Positions 44,680 to 54,341 of a stretch of 64,000 bases of DNA are shown piece after piece; the stretch's first letter is position 1, and every line of letters starts with the position of its first letter. Below the pieces are notes generated by a model, which worked only from the letters and a program-made list of their open reading frames with translations, did not search any database and was not told the DNA's origin. The position numbers and the translations under genes were made by a program. The stretch is from assembly GCA_903939755.1 (NCBI GenBank), contig CAJAII010000008.1:62001-126000 (forward strand), written 5' to 3'. This stretch comes from an uncultured Flavobacteriales bacterium. GTDB taxonomy: Bacteria > Bacteroidota > Bacteroidia > Flavobacteriales_D > Crocinitomicaceae.

Positions 44680-45419
44680 TATAATAATATCATTTGGGTC
44701 AATAAGAAATTTGCTATTAGAATGGCAACACTACTCGCAACAACGGCCTGGGTAGAAGAGCGTCCGACTTCCAAAGCACCACCTTTCACGTAATATCCGT
44801 AAAAGGAGGAAACAGAAACTATTAAAAATCCAAAAACCACTGTTTTAGTTAAAGCATAGTAGACATTTCCAACCTCAAAAAAAGATCTTATTCCCATTAT
44901 GTACGTTTCTGTACTTGTTAAATTAGATAAGATAAGTGAAAGATATCCGCCGATTAAACTCATAAACATGGAGAAAATGACTAAAACAGGAAAAAACAAT
45001 ATGGCTGCAACAATTTTTGGAAAAACTAAATGATTTAAAGAGTTTACTCCCATTATTTCTAGGGCATCAATTTGTTCGGTAACACGCATTGTTCCAACTT
45101 GTGAGGCGATGTTTGATCCAATTTTTCCAGCCAATATTAGCGAAATAATAGTAGGGGAAAATTCTAAAATTGTACTGGATTGTGTGATGTATCCGACTGT
45201 ATATGCGGGTAGGAGTGGGCTGTCCATGTTAGAGGCCGTTTGTAAAGCGATTACTCCACCCATAAATGCCGACATTAAGATTACAATAGGAATTGAGCTT
45301 ATACCAATAACTTGGATTTCATTGAATAAACTTTTCCAAAATATAGACCACTTTTTAGGGCGGGTAAATATTATGCGTAGCATTAAAAAATATTTTCCTA
45401 TTGTGGCTAATGATTTCAT
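44679..45419 (-). CDS. MlaE-like ABC transporter permease
   Basis: A 246-residue membrane protein with about five to six hydrophobic segments. Family signatures are LILAGKIGSNIASQVGTMRVTEQIDALEIMG (given here in parts: AGKIGSNIASQVG, then TEQIDALEIMG) and LVFPKIVAAILFFPVL. It is the permease of an MCE-type lipid transporter with the adjacent ATPase. Confidence 0.92.
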   Translation of the reverse strand: MKSLATIGKYFLMLRIIFTRPKKWSIFWKSLFNEIQVIGISSIPIVILMSAFMGGVIALQTASNMDSPLLPAYTVGYITQSSTILEFSPTIISLILAGKIGSNIASQVGTMRVTEQIDALEIMGVNSLNHLVFPKIVAAILFFPVLVIFSMFMSLIGGYLSLILSNLTSTETYIMGIRSFFEVGNVYYALTKTVVFGFLIVSVSSFYGYYVKGGALEVGRSSTQAVVASSVAILIANFLLTQMILL

Positions 45420-45496
45420 TTTGCTAAATTAAGGATAAATTTACATCATAATCATTCGAGAAGCAACATGTGTAATTCTTTTAAGCCTATTTTGAA

Positions 45497-46126
45497 ATGA
45501 CAAACCGCGAGAAATATATTCATGTGTTTGAAAAATATGTTCCAACTGAATTTTCACCTATGTTGGCGGATCTACTTTTGAAGTCAAATGTGCGATTTAA
45601 AGTGGTAAAGGGGAGAAAATCTAAGCTGGGGGATTTTCGCATGGGACAATTGGCTGATAAGCCTATCATCACCGTCAATGGGGACTTAAATCCGTATGCT
45701 TTCTTGATCACTTCTTTGCACGAGTTTGCTCACTATCATACATTTGTTCGTTTTGGTAATCGCGTCTTTCCACATGGAGAAGAATGGAAAGACGCTTTTA
45801 GAATATTACTCTTGCCAATTATTAGTAGCGGTCATTTACCTAAAGATATTGAACATGCCTTGACAGCTTCATTAGTTAATACTAAGGCATCTTCTTGCTC
45901 TGACTTAAATTTAAGCCGGGCTTTACATCGTTACGACAAAACTTCTTCCATTGAATTTAAATTAGAAGAAATTCCTAAAAACACTACCTTTGCGCTAAAT
46001 AAACGGCAATTTGTTAAATTGGCTAAAAGACGCACTAGGTATGAATGCCAAGAAGTATCAAGTGGAAAAATTTATCTAGTTCATGCATTGGCAATTGTAA
46101 TTAAAATTGAAGAAAATGGAGAATAA
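45497..46126 (+). CDS. SprT-like domain protein
   Basis: A 209-residue protein with the zinc-protease-like motif HEFAHYH (residues about 75-81) in a SprT-type context (LITSLHEFAHYHTFVRFG). The length and later basic region (FVKLAKRRTRYECQEV) fit the family. Bacterial SprT proteins are of unclear function, possibly proteases linked to DNA-protein crosslinks. Its end overlaps the ATG of the next gene by 11 bases. Confidence 0.82.
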   Translation: MTNREKYIHVFEKYVPTEFSPMLADLLLKSNVRFKVVKGRKSKLGDFRMGQLADKPIITVNGDLNPYAFLITSLHEFAHYHTFVRFGNRVFPHGEEWKDAFRILLLPIISSGHLPKDIEHALTASLVNTKASSCSDLNLSRALHRYDKTSSIEFKLEEIPKNTTFALNKRQFVKLAKRRTRYECQEVSSGKIYLVHALAIVIKIEENGE

Positions 46127-47204
46127 CTATTCATTGATTATGGCAGGTGGAGTAGGCAGTCGCTTTTGGCCTAAATCAACACCTCAAATCCCTAAACAAT
46201 TTCTTGATGTACTGGGAATCGGAAAGTCTTTGTTGCGATTAACATTCGAAAGAATGCAAAAAATTTCTTCAGATGATAAAATTTACATTTTAACGAATGA
46301 AAATTATTTTGATTTAGTTTTAGAACAATTACCTGAAATTAATGCAGAACAAGTTATTTGTGAGCCTGAAAGAAAGAACACTGCTCCATGTATTGCTTAT
46401 GCCTCTTCAAAAATACTTTCTCAAAATAAAAATGCGGTTTTAGTGATTACTCCATCTGATCATCTGATCATAGATACAAATCGTTTTAAGGAGTTAATCC
46501 AAATTTCAATTGAAGTGGCAGCGTCAGATGATAAAATTGTCACATTGGGCATCTTGCCAACTCGACCTGATACAGGATTTGGATATATTGAATTCGATAA
46601 AAATAATAGCAGTAAGCCGGGAAGCGTAAATGAGGTAATTAAGTTCCAAGAGAAACCTACCGCTGATGTAGCAAAAGCATTTGTGAATTCTGGTAATTTT
46701 TATTGGAATGCCGGTATTTTTATTTGGAAAGCAGCTGTGATTACGGATGCAATTAGAGAATTCCGTCCCGATTTATTTGACTTGTTTGCTAGTGATTTGT
46801 CGATTTATGGAAGTGAAAAGGAAAAAGAAAGAATTCAACATGCCTTTCATGCATGTGAAGATATTTCCATTGATTTTGCTATTCTAGAGCATGCTAAAAA
46901 TATTTCGGTTGTTTTAGCAGATTTTGACTGGAGTGATTTAGGTACGTGGAGTAGTTTAACGGATCACCTAAATAAAGACAGCCAAAACAACGCGATAGTT
47001 GGGGCCAACGTATTTACTTTTAATACCAATAATTGCTTAGTTCATGTGCCAAGTGATAAATTGGTTGTGCTAGATGGACTTGAAGATTCTATTGTGGTGG
47101 AATCGAATAATATGTTGTTGGTCATAAAAAAAGAAAATGAACAAGAATTGAAAAAATATTTAAAAGAAATAGAAGCTGTTTTACCTGATTTATTTAATAA
47201 GTAG
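46116..47204 (+). CDS. manC: Mannose-1-phosphate guanylyltransferase
   Basis: A 362-residue nucleotidyltransferase that makes GDP-mannose for glycans. The start at 46116 gives MENNYSLIMAGGVGSRFWP, where GGVGSRFWP is the nucleotide-binding motif; a TTG three codons upstream is an alternative. KQFLDVLG and the substrate segment FQEKPT and WNAGIFIWKA are typical. It lacks the C-terminal isomerase domain of long bifunctional forms. It starts inside the sprT-like stop region, so it is coupled to that gene. Confidence 0.9.
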   Translation: MENNYSLIMAGGVGSRFWPKSTPQIPKQFLDVLGIGKSLLRLTFERMQKISSDDKIYILTNENYFDLVLEQLPEINAEQVICEPERKNTAPCIAYASSKILSQNKNAVLVITPSDHLIIDTNRFKELIQISIEVAASDDKIVTLGILPTRPDTGFGYIEFDKNNSSKPGSVNEVIKFQEKPTADVAKAFVNSGNFYWNAGIFIWKAAVITDAIREFRPDLFDLFASDLSIYGSEKEKERIQHAFHACEDISIDFAILEHAKNISVVLADFDWSDLGTWSSLTDHLNKDSQNNAIVGANVFTFNTNNCLVHVPSDKLVVLDGLEDSIVVESNNMLLVIKKENEQELKKYLKEIEAVLPDLFNK

Positions 47205-48209
47205 ATGGTAAAAATTCGAAACATTGAGTTAGGCGACTTCCCGCTGTTATTAGCACCAATGGAAGATGTGAGTGATCCACCATTTCGTGCGTTATGCAAA
47301 AAACACGGGGCAGATTTAATGTATACGGAGTTTATTTCTTCTGAAGGATTAATTCGAGATGCGGCCAAAAGCGTGCAGAAAATGGATATTTATGAATATG
47401 AACGGCCAGTAGGCATTCAGATTTTTGGATACGACATTGAAAGTATGCGGGAAGCAACGAAAATTATTGAAAAAACTAATCCAGATATTATAGATATAAA
47501 TTTTGGTTGCCCAGTTAAAAAAGTAACTTGCAAAGGAGCAGGAGCAGGGATGCTTCAAGACATACCGAAGTTGATCAGGATGACAGACGAAATTGTTAGG
47601 GCCACTAACTTACCTGTTACGGTAAAAACGCGTTTAGGCTGGGACGATAAAACGAAATTTGTGGTAAGTACAGCTGAAAAATTACAAGATGTAGGTGTAG
47701 AGGCGATTTCAATTCATGGGCGGACCCGTGTACAATTATATAAAGGGGATGCGGATTGGACTCTAATTGGTGAAGTGAAAAACAATCCACGTATGCATAT
47801 TCCCATCTTTGGTAATGGGGATATTAATTCTGCTGAAAAAGTAGTGGAATATAAAAATCGTTACGGGGTTGATGGAATAATGATTGGTCGTGCAAGTATT
47901 GGAAATCCATGGTTTTTTAATGAAGTGAAGCATTTTATGGCACACGGGACTCATTTGGAACCTCCCACAATTCGAGCAAGAGTTGAAGCTGCGAAAGATC
48001 ATTTAAGAATGAGCGTGGAGTGGAAGGGCGTTAACCTCGCAATTGCTGAAATGAAAAGACATTACACCAATTATTTTAAAGGGATTAGCCATTTTAAAGA
48101 GTATCGAACGCAGTTAGTAACCTCGAATGACCTAAGCGAGGTCAATGATTTATTGGATTGGATTGCGGCGAATCAGGATCAATTTTTATTCAATCAACTT
48201 GATGTGTAA
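47205..48209 (+). CDS. dusB: tRNA-dihydrouridine synthase
   Basis: A 334-residue FMN enzyme that reduces uridines in tRNA. LLAPMEDVSDPPFR is the N-terminal signature, and the catalytic Cys lies in NFGCPVKKVTCKGAGAG. The FMN/phosphate segment GNGDINS and the C-terminal helical domain (MKRHYTNYFKGI) are present. It begins directly after the manC stop, in the same operon. Confidence 0.93.
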   Translation: MVKIRNIELGDFPLLLAPMEDVSDPPFRALCKKHGADLMYTEFISSEGLIRDAAKSVQKMDIYEYERPVGIQIFGYDIESMREATKIIEKTNPDIIDINFGCPVKKVTCKGAGAGMLQDIPKLIRMTDEIVRATNLPVTVKTRLGWDDKTKFVVSTAEKLQDVGVEAISIHGRTRVQLYKGDADWTLIGEVKNNPRMHIPIFGNGDINSAEKVVEYKNRYGVDGIMIGRASIGNPWFFNEVKHFMAHGTHLEPPTIRARVEAAKDHLRMSVEWKGVNLAIAEMKRHYTNYFKGISHFKEYRTQLVTSNDLSEVNDLLDWIAANQDQFLFNQLDV

Positions 48210-48210
48210 G

Positions 48211-49545
48211 TTAGAATTTTACACTAAATATTTTCTTGATGATATTATTGGCTGGAATTTTAAAGGAACCACTAATGTCTTTTTGATTAATGGTGTCAAT
48301 TTTGAAAAAATAATTAGTTTCATTGATTGGCCATAAGAGCTGATTCTGGATATTTTCGATTGTTTTAGGAGCATTAATCCCAGAGTAAAAGAAATAGTAA
48401 TTATCTTTTCGCTTCATATTTAAAAGCGGGGAAAAAAGAACCCTATATTGATTGCCTTCACTTCGCATGATGCCTTTTTGTAGTAAGGAGTTAATAAATG
48501 CTGGTCCTTTATCATTGGTGTTAAAAAGCAAGGAATAACCTGGAACATCAACCATTCGATATTTTTCAACCTGTGTAACATTAAAATCTTCATCCATTTC
48601 TGACACGATTATTCGCTCTGACACTTTTTGTTTGCCACCTTCCACGAATGAAAGCACTCCGTCCCACGCTTCAAGAAATGAAACAGTTGGAAAACTTAGT
48701 CTTTTCCCTTTTTCAATTAATAAATTTTTTAAGGGATCGTTTTTTGCTTCTCTGAATTTTTCAGCGTTCAAGTGTAATTCAATTGACCGAATCGGCGATT
48801 CTTGCCCTGAAAAACTTAAGCCGGCTTTTTTGTTTGAAAATGGAAAATTTGTTTGTTTATGAAAATAATATTTAATGTTAAAATCTGTTGAGTCGCTATC
48901 ATGGGCAAGCATTGCATAATCGACTCCATACTTATTTAGCTCTTTCCATTTGGAATAGATTACTAAATGTTCATTTTGAAAAGTGGTATTCGTGAGAAAT
49001 CCCTTCCATAATTTCGAAATGCCTTTGTATTTTGCGTTATTAACCCGAGCAATAACATTATTGACTTTGTTTCCTGAATAAATTAGTAAATAGTTAGCGC
49101 TATAATGAAGGTAGATTTTCAATTTGGGAATATAATATAGAATTATTTTATTCTTGGTTGAATCTTTTACGGCTAAATTTTGCTTTAATTTCTCAATGCC
49201 TTGTTTTGTTTTTTCTGGATTATTAAGTTGTATAATGGCTCCCCATTCGCCGTTTTTATTCCCAAAAATAAATATCGGTTTTTGGAGATTTAACCCATAT
49301 GTTTTTCCTTGTCCTAAGATATAATCAGCACTTGTTAAATCTCTAAAGGGTGTTTTATAAAAATAGAGCAGCCCATTTGATTCATTAATGAAATCAAGAA
49401 GATTCATTTTACCAATAAAGTCGGCGTCAGGTAAACGGTCAATTATTCTTGGCGCGGCACCTTTTGCAAAAAATAATGGCTGTAAATATAGAAAGGCACC
49501 AAGTGACAGCGCAAGAGTAGCTATAAGAAGCGACTTTTTTAGCAT
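48211..49545 (-). CDS. Exported protein of unknown function, DUF3352-like
   Basis: A 444-residue protein with a signal-anchor (MLKKSLLIATLALSLGAFLYL). The strand-rich mature part with repeats of surface-like segments (AIIQLNNPEKTKQGIEKL, LLIYSGNKVNNVIARV) resembles DUF3352-type envelope proteins, but the match is weak. It is the last of three leftward genes with the DUF4836-type gene and a lipoprotein, and ends one base from dusB. Confidence 0.6.
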   Translation of the reverse strand: MLKKSLLIATLALSLGAFLYLQPLFFAKGAAPRIIDRLPDADFIGKMNLLDFINESNGLLYFYKTPFRDLTSADYILGQGKTYGLNLQKPIFIFGNKNGEWGAIIQLNNPEKTKQGIEKLKQNLAVKDSTKNKIILYYIPKLKIYLHYSANYLLIYSGNKVNNVIARVNNAKYKGISKLWKGFLTNTTFQNEHLVIYSKWKELNKYGVDYAMLAHDSDSTDFNIKYYFHKQTNFPFSNKKAGLSFSGQESPIRSIELHLNAEKFREAKNDPLKNLLIEKGKRLSFPTVSFLEAWDGVLSFVEGGKQKVSERIIVSEMDEDFNVTQVEKYRMVDVPGYSLLFNTNDKGPAFINSLLQKGIMRSEGNQYRVLFSPLLNMKRKDNYYFFYSGINAPKTIENIQNQLLWPINETNYFFKIDTINQKDISGSFKIPANNIIKKIFSVKF

Positions 49546-49551
49546 ATGGGA

Positions 49552-51405
49552 TTACTTTGAGAAAATATAAATCGTATTGACTAAATCCAATAAGTGTTTA
49601 CCTGAATTCTCATCTCCACGGAATTCATATGTCATTTTGAAATTCGTTGATTTGTTGGTTGTCTTCGAGGATTCCAAATACATTTTGCCTGATTTTCCTT
49701 TCAGTGAATTTATCATTTCAGTTCTTCGTTCATTTAATAAATCACTTGGAAACCTATTAAGCGTTCCTGCAATGTCAATATATCCATTCATGAAACCTTC
49801 TTTTTTTAATTCTTTAACTATTTTTTTTGGCAATGAATTTGAACCATACCCATCCGAATGGTTTATCGCCAAGTCTTCGTCATTTGTAAAAATAAATAAG
49901 TCATTTTTATTAATCATATACAAGGGGGCAGCATCAAGAATGGCATTTTTAAATACCCAATAATCATCATGTTTTTCGAATTTGCTAGTAACTCTGCCAA
50001 GATTCTTCAAAATAATTTCAGGAATGTCACCTCTTCCTATAGAAAATCCAATGGTAAATACGGGCATGTCCTCTGTCGCTTCGGTCTCTTTTTCTCCGTA
50101 TTCAAAAGTTTCTTCATCGTAATAAAATTCAATCTTTTTTGTATTGATTTTTTTAATTCCATTAAAGGTCCCAAACATACTTCCTCTATACGTTTCAAAG
50201 AGTGCATCTTTATTAACGAGTTCATTAAGTAATTCAAAGGCCAAGACATTCATGGCAATATCTGAGTTTTTTTCAGAAGACAGAATTGGCATTAATACCT
50301 CATATGCTTTCTCATATGCCTTACGCATATTAACATTATACGTAAAATAGGCGGAATTCCCTTTGTGGATATATTTAGTTATGTTTTTATCGAATTTAGA
50401 ATCATTCATTTCCTGATAAATGGAGCCGAGTTTTTCACCGTATCTTGCTTCAACTAAAAATTCAATGGATTGCTCCTTTAAAAATAAATCTCCTAATATG
50501 ATATTTCCCGTGTAAAGTTCTTTTATATCCTTGTACAAGGAAGGCATTACTGTTTGGAAATACCATAAGCTATTTGTTTGACTCAAACTTCTTGAATTGT
50601 CTAAATAGAATGTGCCTTCACATGGGTGTGTTAACTGATCTTTGAATATCGCATCGCTTGAAACTAGATTCGCATTTTCAATAAGTAATTCATCAAGAAG
50701 ATTGGTCAGTAGCCCTTTTTGCAATTCTAATTGAACACTATCTCTGAGCTCGTAATAATTTTTTTCAGTAGGATCCTCATTTGCTATAGGGAAATCATTA
50801 GATTCAGGGCTTATTAATGAATCTTCTTCATCAAAAACTTCTTCTTCAAAGATTATTTCACCACTGAATTCATCATCGTCATATGGATCATAGCCATATG
50901 GATATGAGTTCCCTCTTGAGTACCAAATGGAATCTGTTTGCGCGTCAATCAATTCGCTTGAGGGTTCAATTCTTATCAGTAAAGCTGTATTGTTTTTGAT
51001 AACTAAATTGTTGAAAAAAGAACCATAAATCTTTACGTTGCTGTATTTACTTTGAAGTTCTTCAAAGTCATCAAACACTTCAAATAGATTTTTAGTATTG
51101 CTGACGCCAAAGGTAAATCCTGATAACTCAGAATTATCACTTTTACCATAAAAAACATTAAGTCGTTGGTTAAAGTCAATACCTGAATCTTTTAAAGTTT
51201 TTTCAGCTGTTGAACCATCAAAAAGTTCCTGATGTACCTCTTCCATGAAATCATATTGAACGAGTTCGTCCATTGATATTTTCTGTAATAAACTGACATT
51301 GTTGATGCTAAAAACGGTTACAGCATCACGCGGAATTAATAGTTCAGATTGTGAATATAAATTCAAAAAACTAAGTGTAAACAGAAAAAGTACAAATTTT
51401 TTCAT
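49552..51405 (-). CDS. DUF4836-like exported protein
   Basis: A 617-residue protein. A signal peptide (MKKFVLFLFTLSFLNLYSQ) leads to ELLIPRDAVTVFSINNVSLL, typical of the DUF4836 family. A very acidic low-complexity insert (YDPYDDDEFSGEIIFEEEVF and EEDS, about residues 170-200) splits the N-terminal part. Function unknown; related proteins are cell-surface or periplasmic. It lies between a lipoprotein gene and the DUF3352-like gene on the same strand. Confidence 0.75.
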   Translation of the reverse strand: MKKFVLFLFTLSFLNLYSQSELLIPRDAVTVFSINNVSLLQKISMDELVQYDFMEEVHQELFDGSTAEKTLKDSGIDFNQRLNVFYGKSDNSELSGFTFGVSNTKNLFEVFDDFEELQSKYSNVKIYGSFFNNLVIKNNTALLIRIEPSSELIDAQTDSIWYSRGNSYPYGYDPYDDDEFSGEIIFEEEVFDEEDSLISPESNDFPIANEDPTEKNYYELRDSVQLELQKGLLTNLLDELLIENANLVSSDAIFKDQLTHPCEGTFYLDNSRSLSQTNSLWYFQTVMPSLYKDIKELYTGNIILGDLFLKEQSIEFLVEARYGEKLGSIYQEMNDSKFDKNITKYIHKGNSAYFTYNVNMRKAYEKAYEVLMPILSSEKNSDIAMNVLAFELLNELVNKDALFETYRGSMFGTFNGIKKINTKKIEFYYDEETFEYGEKETEATEDMPVFTIGFSIGRGDIPEIILKNLGRVTSKFEKHDDYWVFKNAILDAAPLYMINKNDLFIFTNDEDLAINHSDGYGSNSLPKKIVKELKKEGFMNGYIDIAGTLNRFPSDLLNERRTEMINSLKGKSGKMYLESSKTTNKSTNFKMTYEFRGDENSGKHLLDLVNTIYIFSK

Positions 51406-51418
51406 AGGGTAAGGATTG

Positions 51419-52096
51419 TTAATTTTTAAGGGGTATTAGGTAAATACAATTGTCTAAAAGTGAATTGTTTTTTTGCAAATCATAGGTATTCACTTTTAAC
51501 ATGGCGGCGGTTTTGTTAGGATTAATCTTAGTGTTTGCCCGCTCCACTTTGTCAATTGCACGATCGAAGCGACAAATTGACGTATAGCTTCCTGTTTTAA
51601 GCAAGTCTAAATCTGTTTCTTTTAATTGCTCTGATATGGTAAGCGATAGAAGAGGAATGTCTCTTTTTAGAACTTTTCCATCCCAACTTAACCAATTTTG
51701 ATTCAATTCATCCACTTGCTTTGAATTTCCAATTGAAATAATGGCCGCTTTGAGCCCATTTTTAAAGTTTAGAACGGAGTTAAAGTCGAAAGAAAGTTTG
51801 ATTATTAAATCAACATCATTAATGGACATTGTAACATTCGAAATTCCAGGTTGACTTTTTAAATTTGCCGCAAAGCTATTTGCCTTTGCTTTTATTTCAG
51901 CCATTGAAGGCACTTTTTTTCCGTCCAGACTATCTAAGGCTAGAATTGAATTCACTTTAATTTTACTGGCGCTTAGATTAATGGTGTATTTAAATGTTCC
52001 GCTGCCATCATTGTGAATGGTTAAGTCATCAATGATCTCAATACAGGAAGGTAGTAGTAAGAGTAATGAAATAGAAAAGAAAAGTATTTTATTCAT
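51419..52096 (-). CDS. Predicted lipoprotein
   Basis: A 225-residue protein whose signal peptide ends in LLLPSCIEI, a lipobox. The mature part begins DDLTIHNDGSGTFKYTINLS, similar in style to periplasmic sensor-like lipoproteins. It heads the three-gene leftward unit, 13 bases before the DUF4836-type gene. No function is known. Confidence 0.7.
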   Translation of the reverse strand: MNKILFFSISLLLLLPSCIEIIDDLTIHNDGSGTFKYTINLSASKIKVNSILALDSLDGKKVPSMAEIKAKANSFAANLKSQPGISNVTMSINDVDLIIKLSFDFNSVLNFKNGLKAAIISIGNSKQVDELNQNWLSWDGKVLKRDIPLLSLTISEQLKETDLDLLKTGSYTSICRFDRAIDKVERANTKINPNKTAAMLKVNTYDLQKNNSLLDNCIYLIPLKN

Positions 52097-52222
52097 GGGC
52101 TAGAACATTATACAAAAATACTACCCAATTATATAATATAATCTATATTTTATTATTGTTATCAACAAAAATGATGAGATAAATGAAATTAGTTAATGAA
52201 AACTAGTCAGATTGCAAAAATT

Positions 52223-53656
52223 CTATTGAAGTGTTAGCTTCTTTTCTAAATCCTCTAAGTAAACCTTGAACTGTTTGTCGGTCTCGGAAAGATTCACGAC
52301 AGTCCTGCAAGCATGAAGTACAGTAGCATGGTCTTTTCCACCACAGTGAGCGCCAATATTTGCAAGGGAAGACTTTGTCATTTTTTTAGAAAAATACATG
52401 GAAATTTGACGTGCTTGTACCACCTCACGTTTCCGTGTTTTGGATTTGAGCATTTCTATGGGCAAGTCAAAATAATCACAAACTACTTTTTGAATGTATT
52501 CTATTGAAACCTCACGGGCTGTATTTTTCACGAATTTATCAACCATTTGTTTGGCTAATTCTAAGGTGATTGCCTTCTTGTTTAGAGAAGCTTGCGCTAA
52601 CAAAGTGTTAAGAGCACCTTCAATTTCGCGAATATTTGTATTGATGGAATAAGCCAAGTATTCTACCACATCTTTTGGGAGTTCAATGCCACTTCCGTGC
52701 ATCTTTTTATGCAAAACGGCTATTCTTGTCTCTAGGTCTGGTACGGATAAATCTGCTGAAAGCCCCCATTTAAAACGAGACAATAAGCGTTGCTCCATTC
52801 CTTGTAATTCAACTGGTGCCTTATCCGAAGTTAAAACAATTTGCTTTCCGTTTTGATGTAAGTGATTGAATATGCTAAAGAACACATCCTGTGTTTTTTC
52901 TTTTCCTGCAAAAAACTGAACGTCATCAATTATTAATACATCTATCATTTGATAAAAATGTACAAAATCATTGGTTGTTTGGTTTTTTATTGCATCGATA
53001 AATTGATGCGCAAATTTCTCAGATTGAACGTATAAGACGGTTTTGTTGGGTTGCTTTTCCTTAATCGCAATTCCAATAGCATTTGCTAAGTGCGTTTTCC
53101 CTAAACCAACACCACCATAAATCAACAAGGGATTAAATGCTGTTCCACCTGGTTTATTTGCAATGGCATATCCAGACGCTCGGGCCAATCGATTGCACTC
53201 ACCTTCCACAAAATTGTCTAGGGTAAATTGAGGCATTAAATTCGATTCTATGTTAATCTTCTTAAGACCAGGGATGATAAATGGATTTCTTATCTGCTTT
53301 TCACCGTTGTTAAAAGGAATCGAAACAGGTGAATTTCTAATTGAGTTATTGTTTTGTGTCGGAAGTTTTACGGTATAGGGTATGGCATTTTTGTGGTTAC
53401 TTTCCATTAAAATGGAATACTCTAAACTGCCTTCAGGACCTATTTCTTTTTTTACGACACGGCTCAATAAATTAATATAATGTTCCTCAAGCCACTCATA
53501 GAAAAAATGAGAGGGAACTTGAATTGTCAAGGTATTATTTTCGATTTTCACGGGGATAATTGGCGTAAACCAAGTTTTAAAAGCTTGTGCTGAGATATTG
53601 TCCTTTATTACATTAAGGCATTTTTCCCAAGTCCCGGCGTGATCTTTATTAATCAT
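52223..53656 (-). CDS. dnaA: Chromosomal replication initiator DnaA
   Basis: A 477-residue AAA+ initiator. Domain I begins at WEKCLNVIKDNISAQAFKTWF; domain III has Walker A GGVGLGKTH and Walker B IDDVQFFAGK; the arginine-finger and sensor regions follow; domain IV carries the DNA-binding signature GGKDHATVLHACRTV (about residues 439-453). It binds DnaA boxes to open the origin. Clear boxes of the TTATCCACA kind were not found around it, so the origin may be elsewhere. Confidence 0.98.
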   Translation of the reverse strand: MINKDHAGTWEKCLNVIKDNISAQAFKTWFTPIIPVKIENNTLTIQVPSHFFYEWLEEHYINLLSRVVKKEIGPEGSLEYSILMESNHKNAIPYTVKLPTQNNNSIRNSPVSIPFNNGEKQIRNPFIIPGLKKINIESNLMPQFTLDNFVEGECNRLARASGYAIANKPGGTAFNPLLIYGGVGLGKTHLANAIGIAIKEKQPNKTVLYVQSEKFAHQFIDAIKNQTTNDFVHFYQMIDVLIIDDVQFFAGKEKTQDVFFSIFNHLHQNGKQIVLTSDKAPVELQGMEQRLLSRFKWGLSADLSVPDLETRIAVLHKKMHGSGIELPKDVVEYLAYSINTNIREIEGALNTLLAQASLNKKAITLELAKQMVDKFVKNTAREVSIEYIQKVVCDYFDLPIEMLKSKTRKREVVQARQISMYFSKKMTKSSLANIGAHCGGKDHATVLHACRTVVNLSETDKQFKVYLEDLEKKLTLQ

Positions 53657-53900
53657 ATTCTTTCTTATTTCAATGTATTTATTTGTCGATTTAAACCGAC
53701 TGTATTTTTTTACCTGTAAGTTTGGCCAATATTAATTTTATATCAACAAAGGTTTGTATAAAAAAGTTAAAAAAAAAACGAAAACGCTCTTGATTTTAAA
53801 CTATTTTTTACATGTAGGTAAAAATAATAATAAGCAGTTGAAATAATTTAGGAGTCGTAAATATAAGGATAAAAAAAGGGATTATAGCACATTAAAATTG

Positions 53901-53908
53901 TATTTTTG
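53901..53908 (+). promoter_or_regulatory. -7 box for the thioesterase gene
   Basis: TATTTTTG matches TAnnTTTG and ends seven bases before the ATG, so the mRNA would have almost no leader. No TTG element at normal distance was found. Confidence 0.4.
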
Positions 53909-53915
53909 AATTTAG

Positions 53916-54341
53916 ATGAAAATAAACTACACGAATAAGCATTATGTTAGGGTTCGCTATTCTGAAACCGATAAAATGGGCTACTGTTACTATGGTAATT
54001 ACGCTTCTTTTTTGGAGGTTGGAAGGGTGGAGTCTTTGAGGTCATTAGGGATATCTTATAAGTCATTAGAAGACAATGGTATTATGCTTCCAGTGTCCGA
54101 ATTTCAGATTAAGTATATATTACCTGCATATTATGATGATATGCTTTTGATTGAAACCAAAATTTCTGCCATCAAAGGGGTTCGTATATATTTTGATTAT
54201 TCTATTTACAACGACAATCAAAAATTATTAGCCTCTGCTATGACAAGTCTTGTCTTTATAGATGCAATTTCTAAAAAACCAGTAGCTCCACCTAAAGAAT
54301 TACTTTCTATTATTCAATCTTATGCTATCCAAGAACAGTAA
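53916..54341 (+). CDS. Acyl-CoA thioesterase, 4HBT family
   Basis: A 141-residue hot-dog fold enzyme. RYSETDKMGYCYYGNYASFL followed by EVGRVE fits the 4-hydroxybenzoyl-CoA/YbgC active-site pattern, with the Asp-x-x-Gly core. It should cleave acyl-CoA or acyl carrier thioesters. Its end overlaps the next gene by 20 bases. Confidence 0.85.
   Translation: MKINYTNKHYVRVRYSETDKMGYCYYGNYASFLEVGRVESLRSLGISYKSLEDNGIMLPVSEFQIKYILPAYYDDMLLIETKISAIKGVRIYFDYSIYNDNQKLLASAMTSLVFIDAISKKPVAPPKELLSIIQSYAIQEQ

Noticed and set aside
52159-52167. TTATCAACA, near the DnaA box consensus, downstream of dnaA
   Set aside because: A single box with a mismatch, no cluster and no clear AT-rich unwinding region in a fixed relation to it. 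The gap upstream of dnaA (53657-53915) has no consensus box either, so no origin is called.
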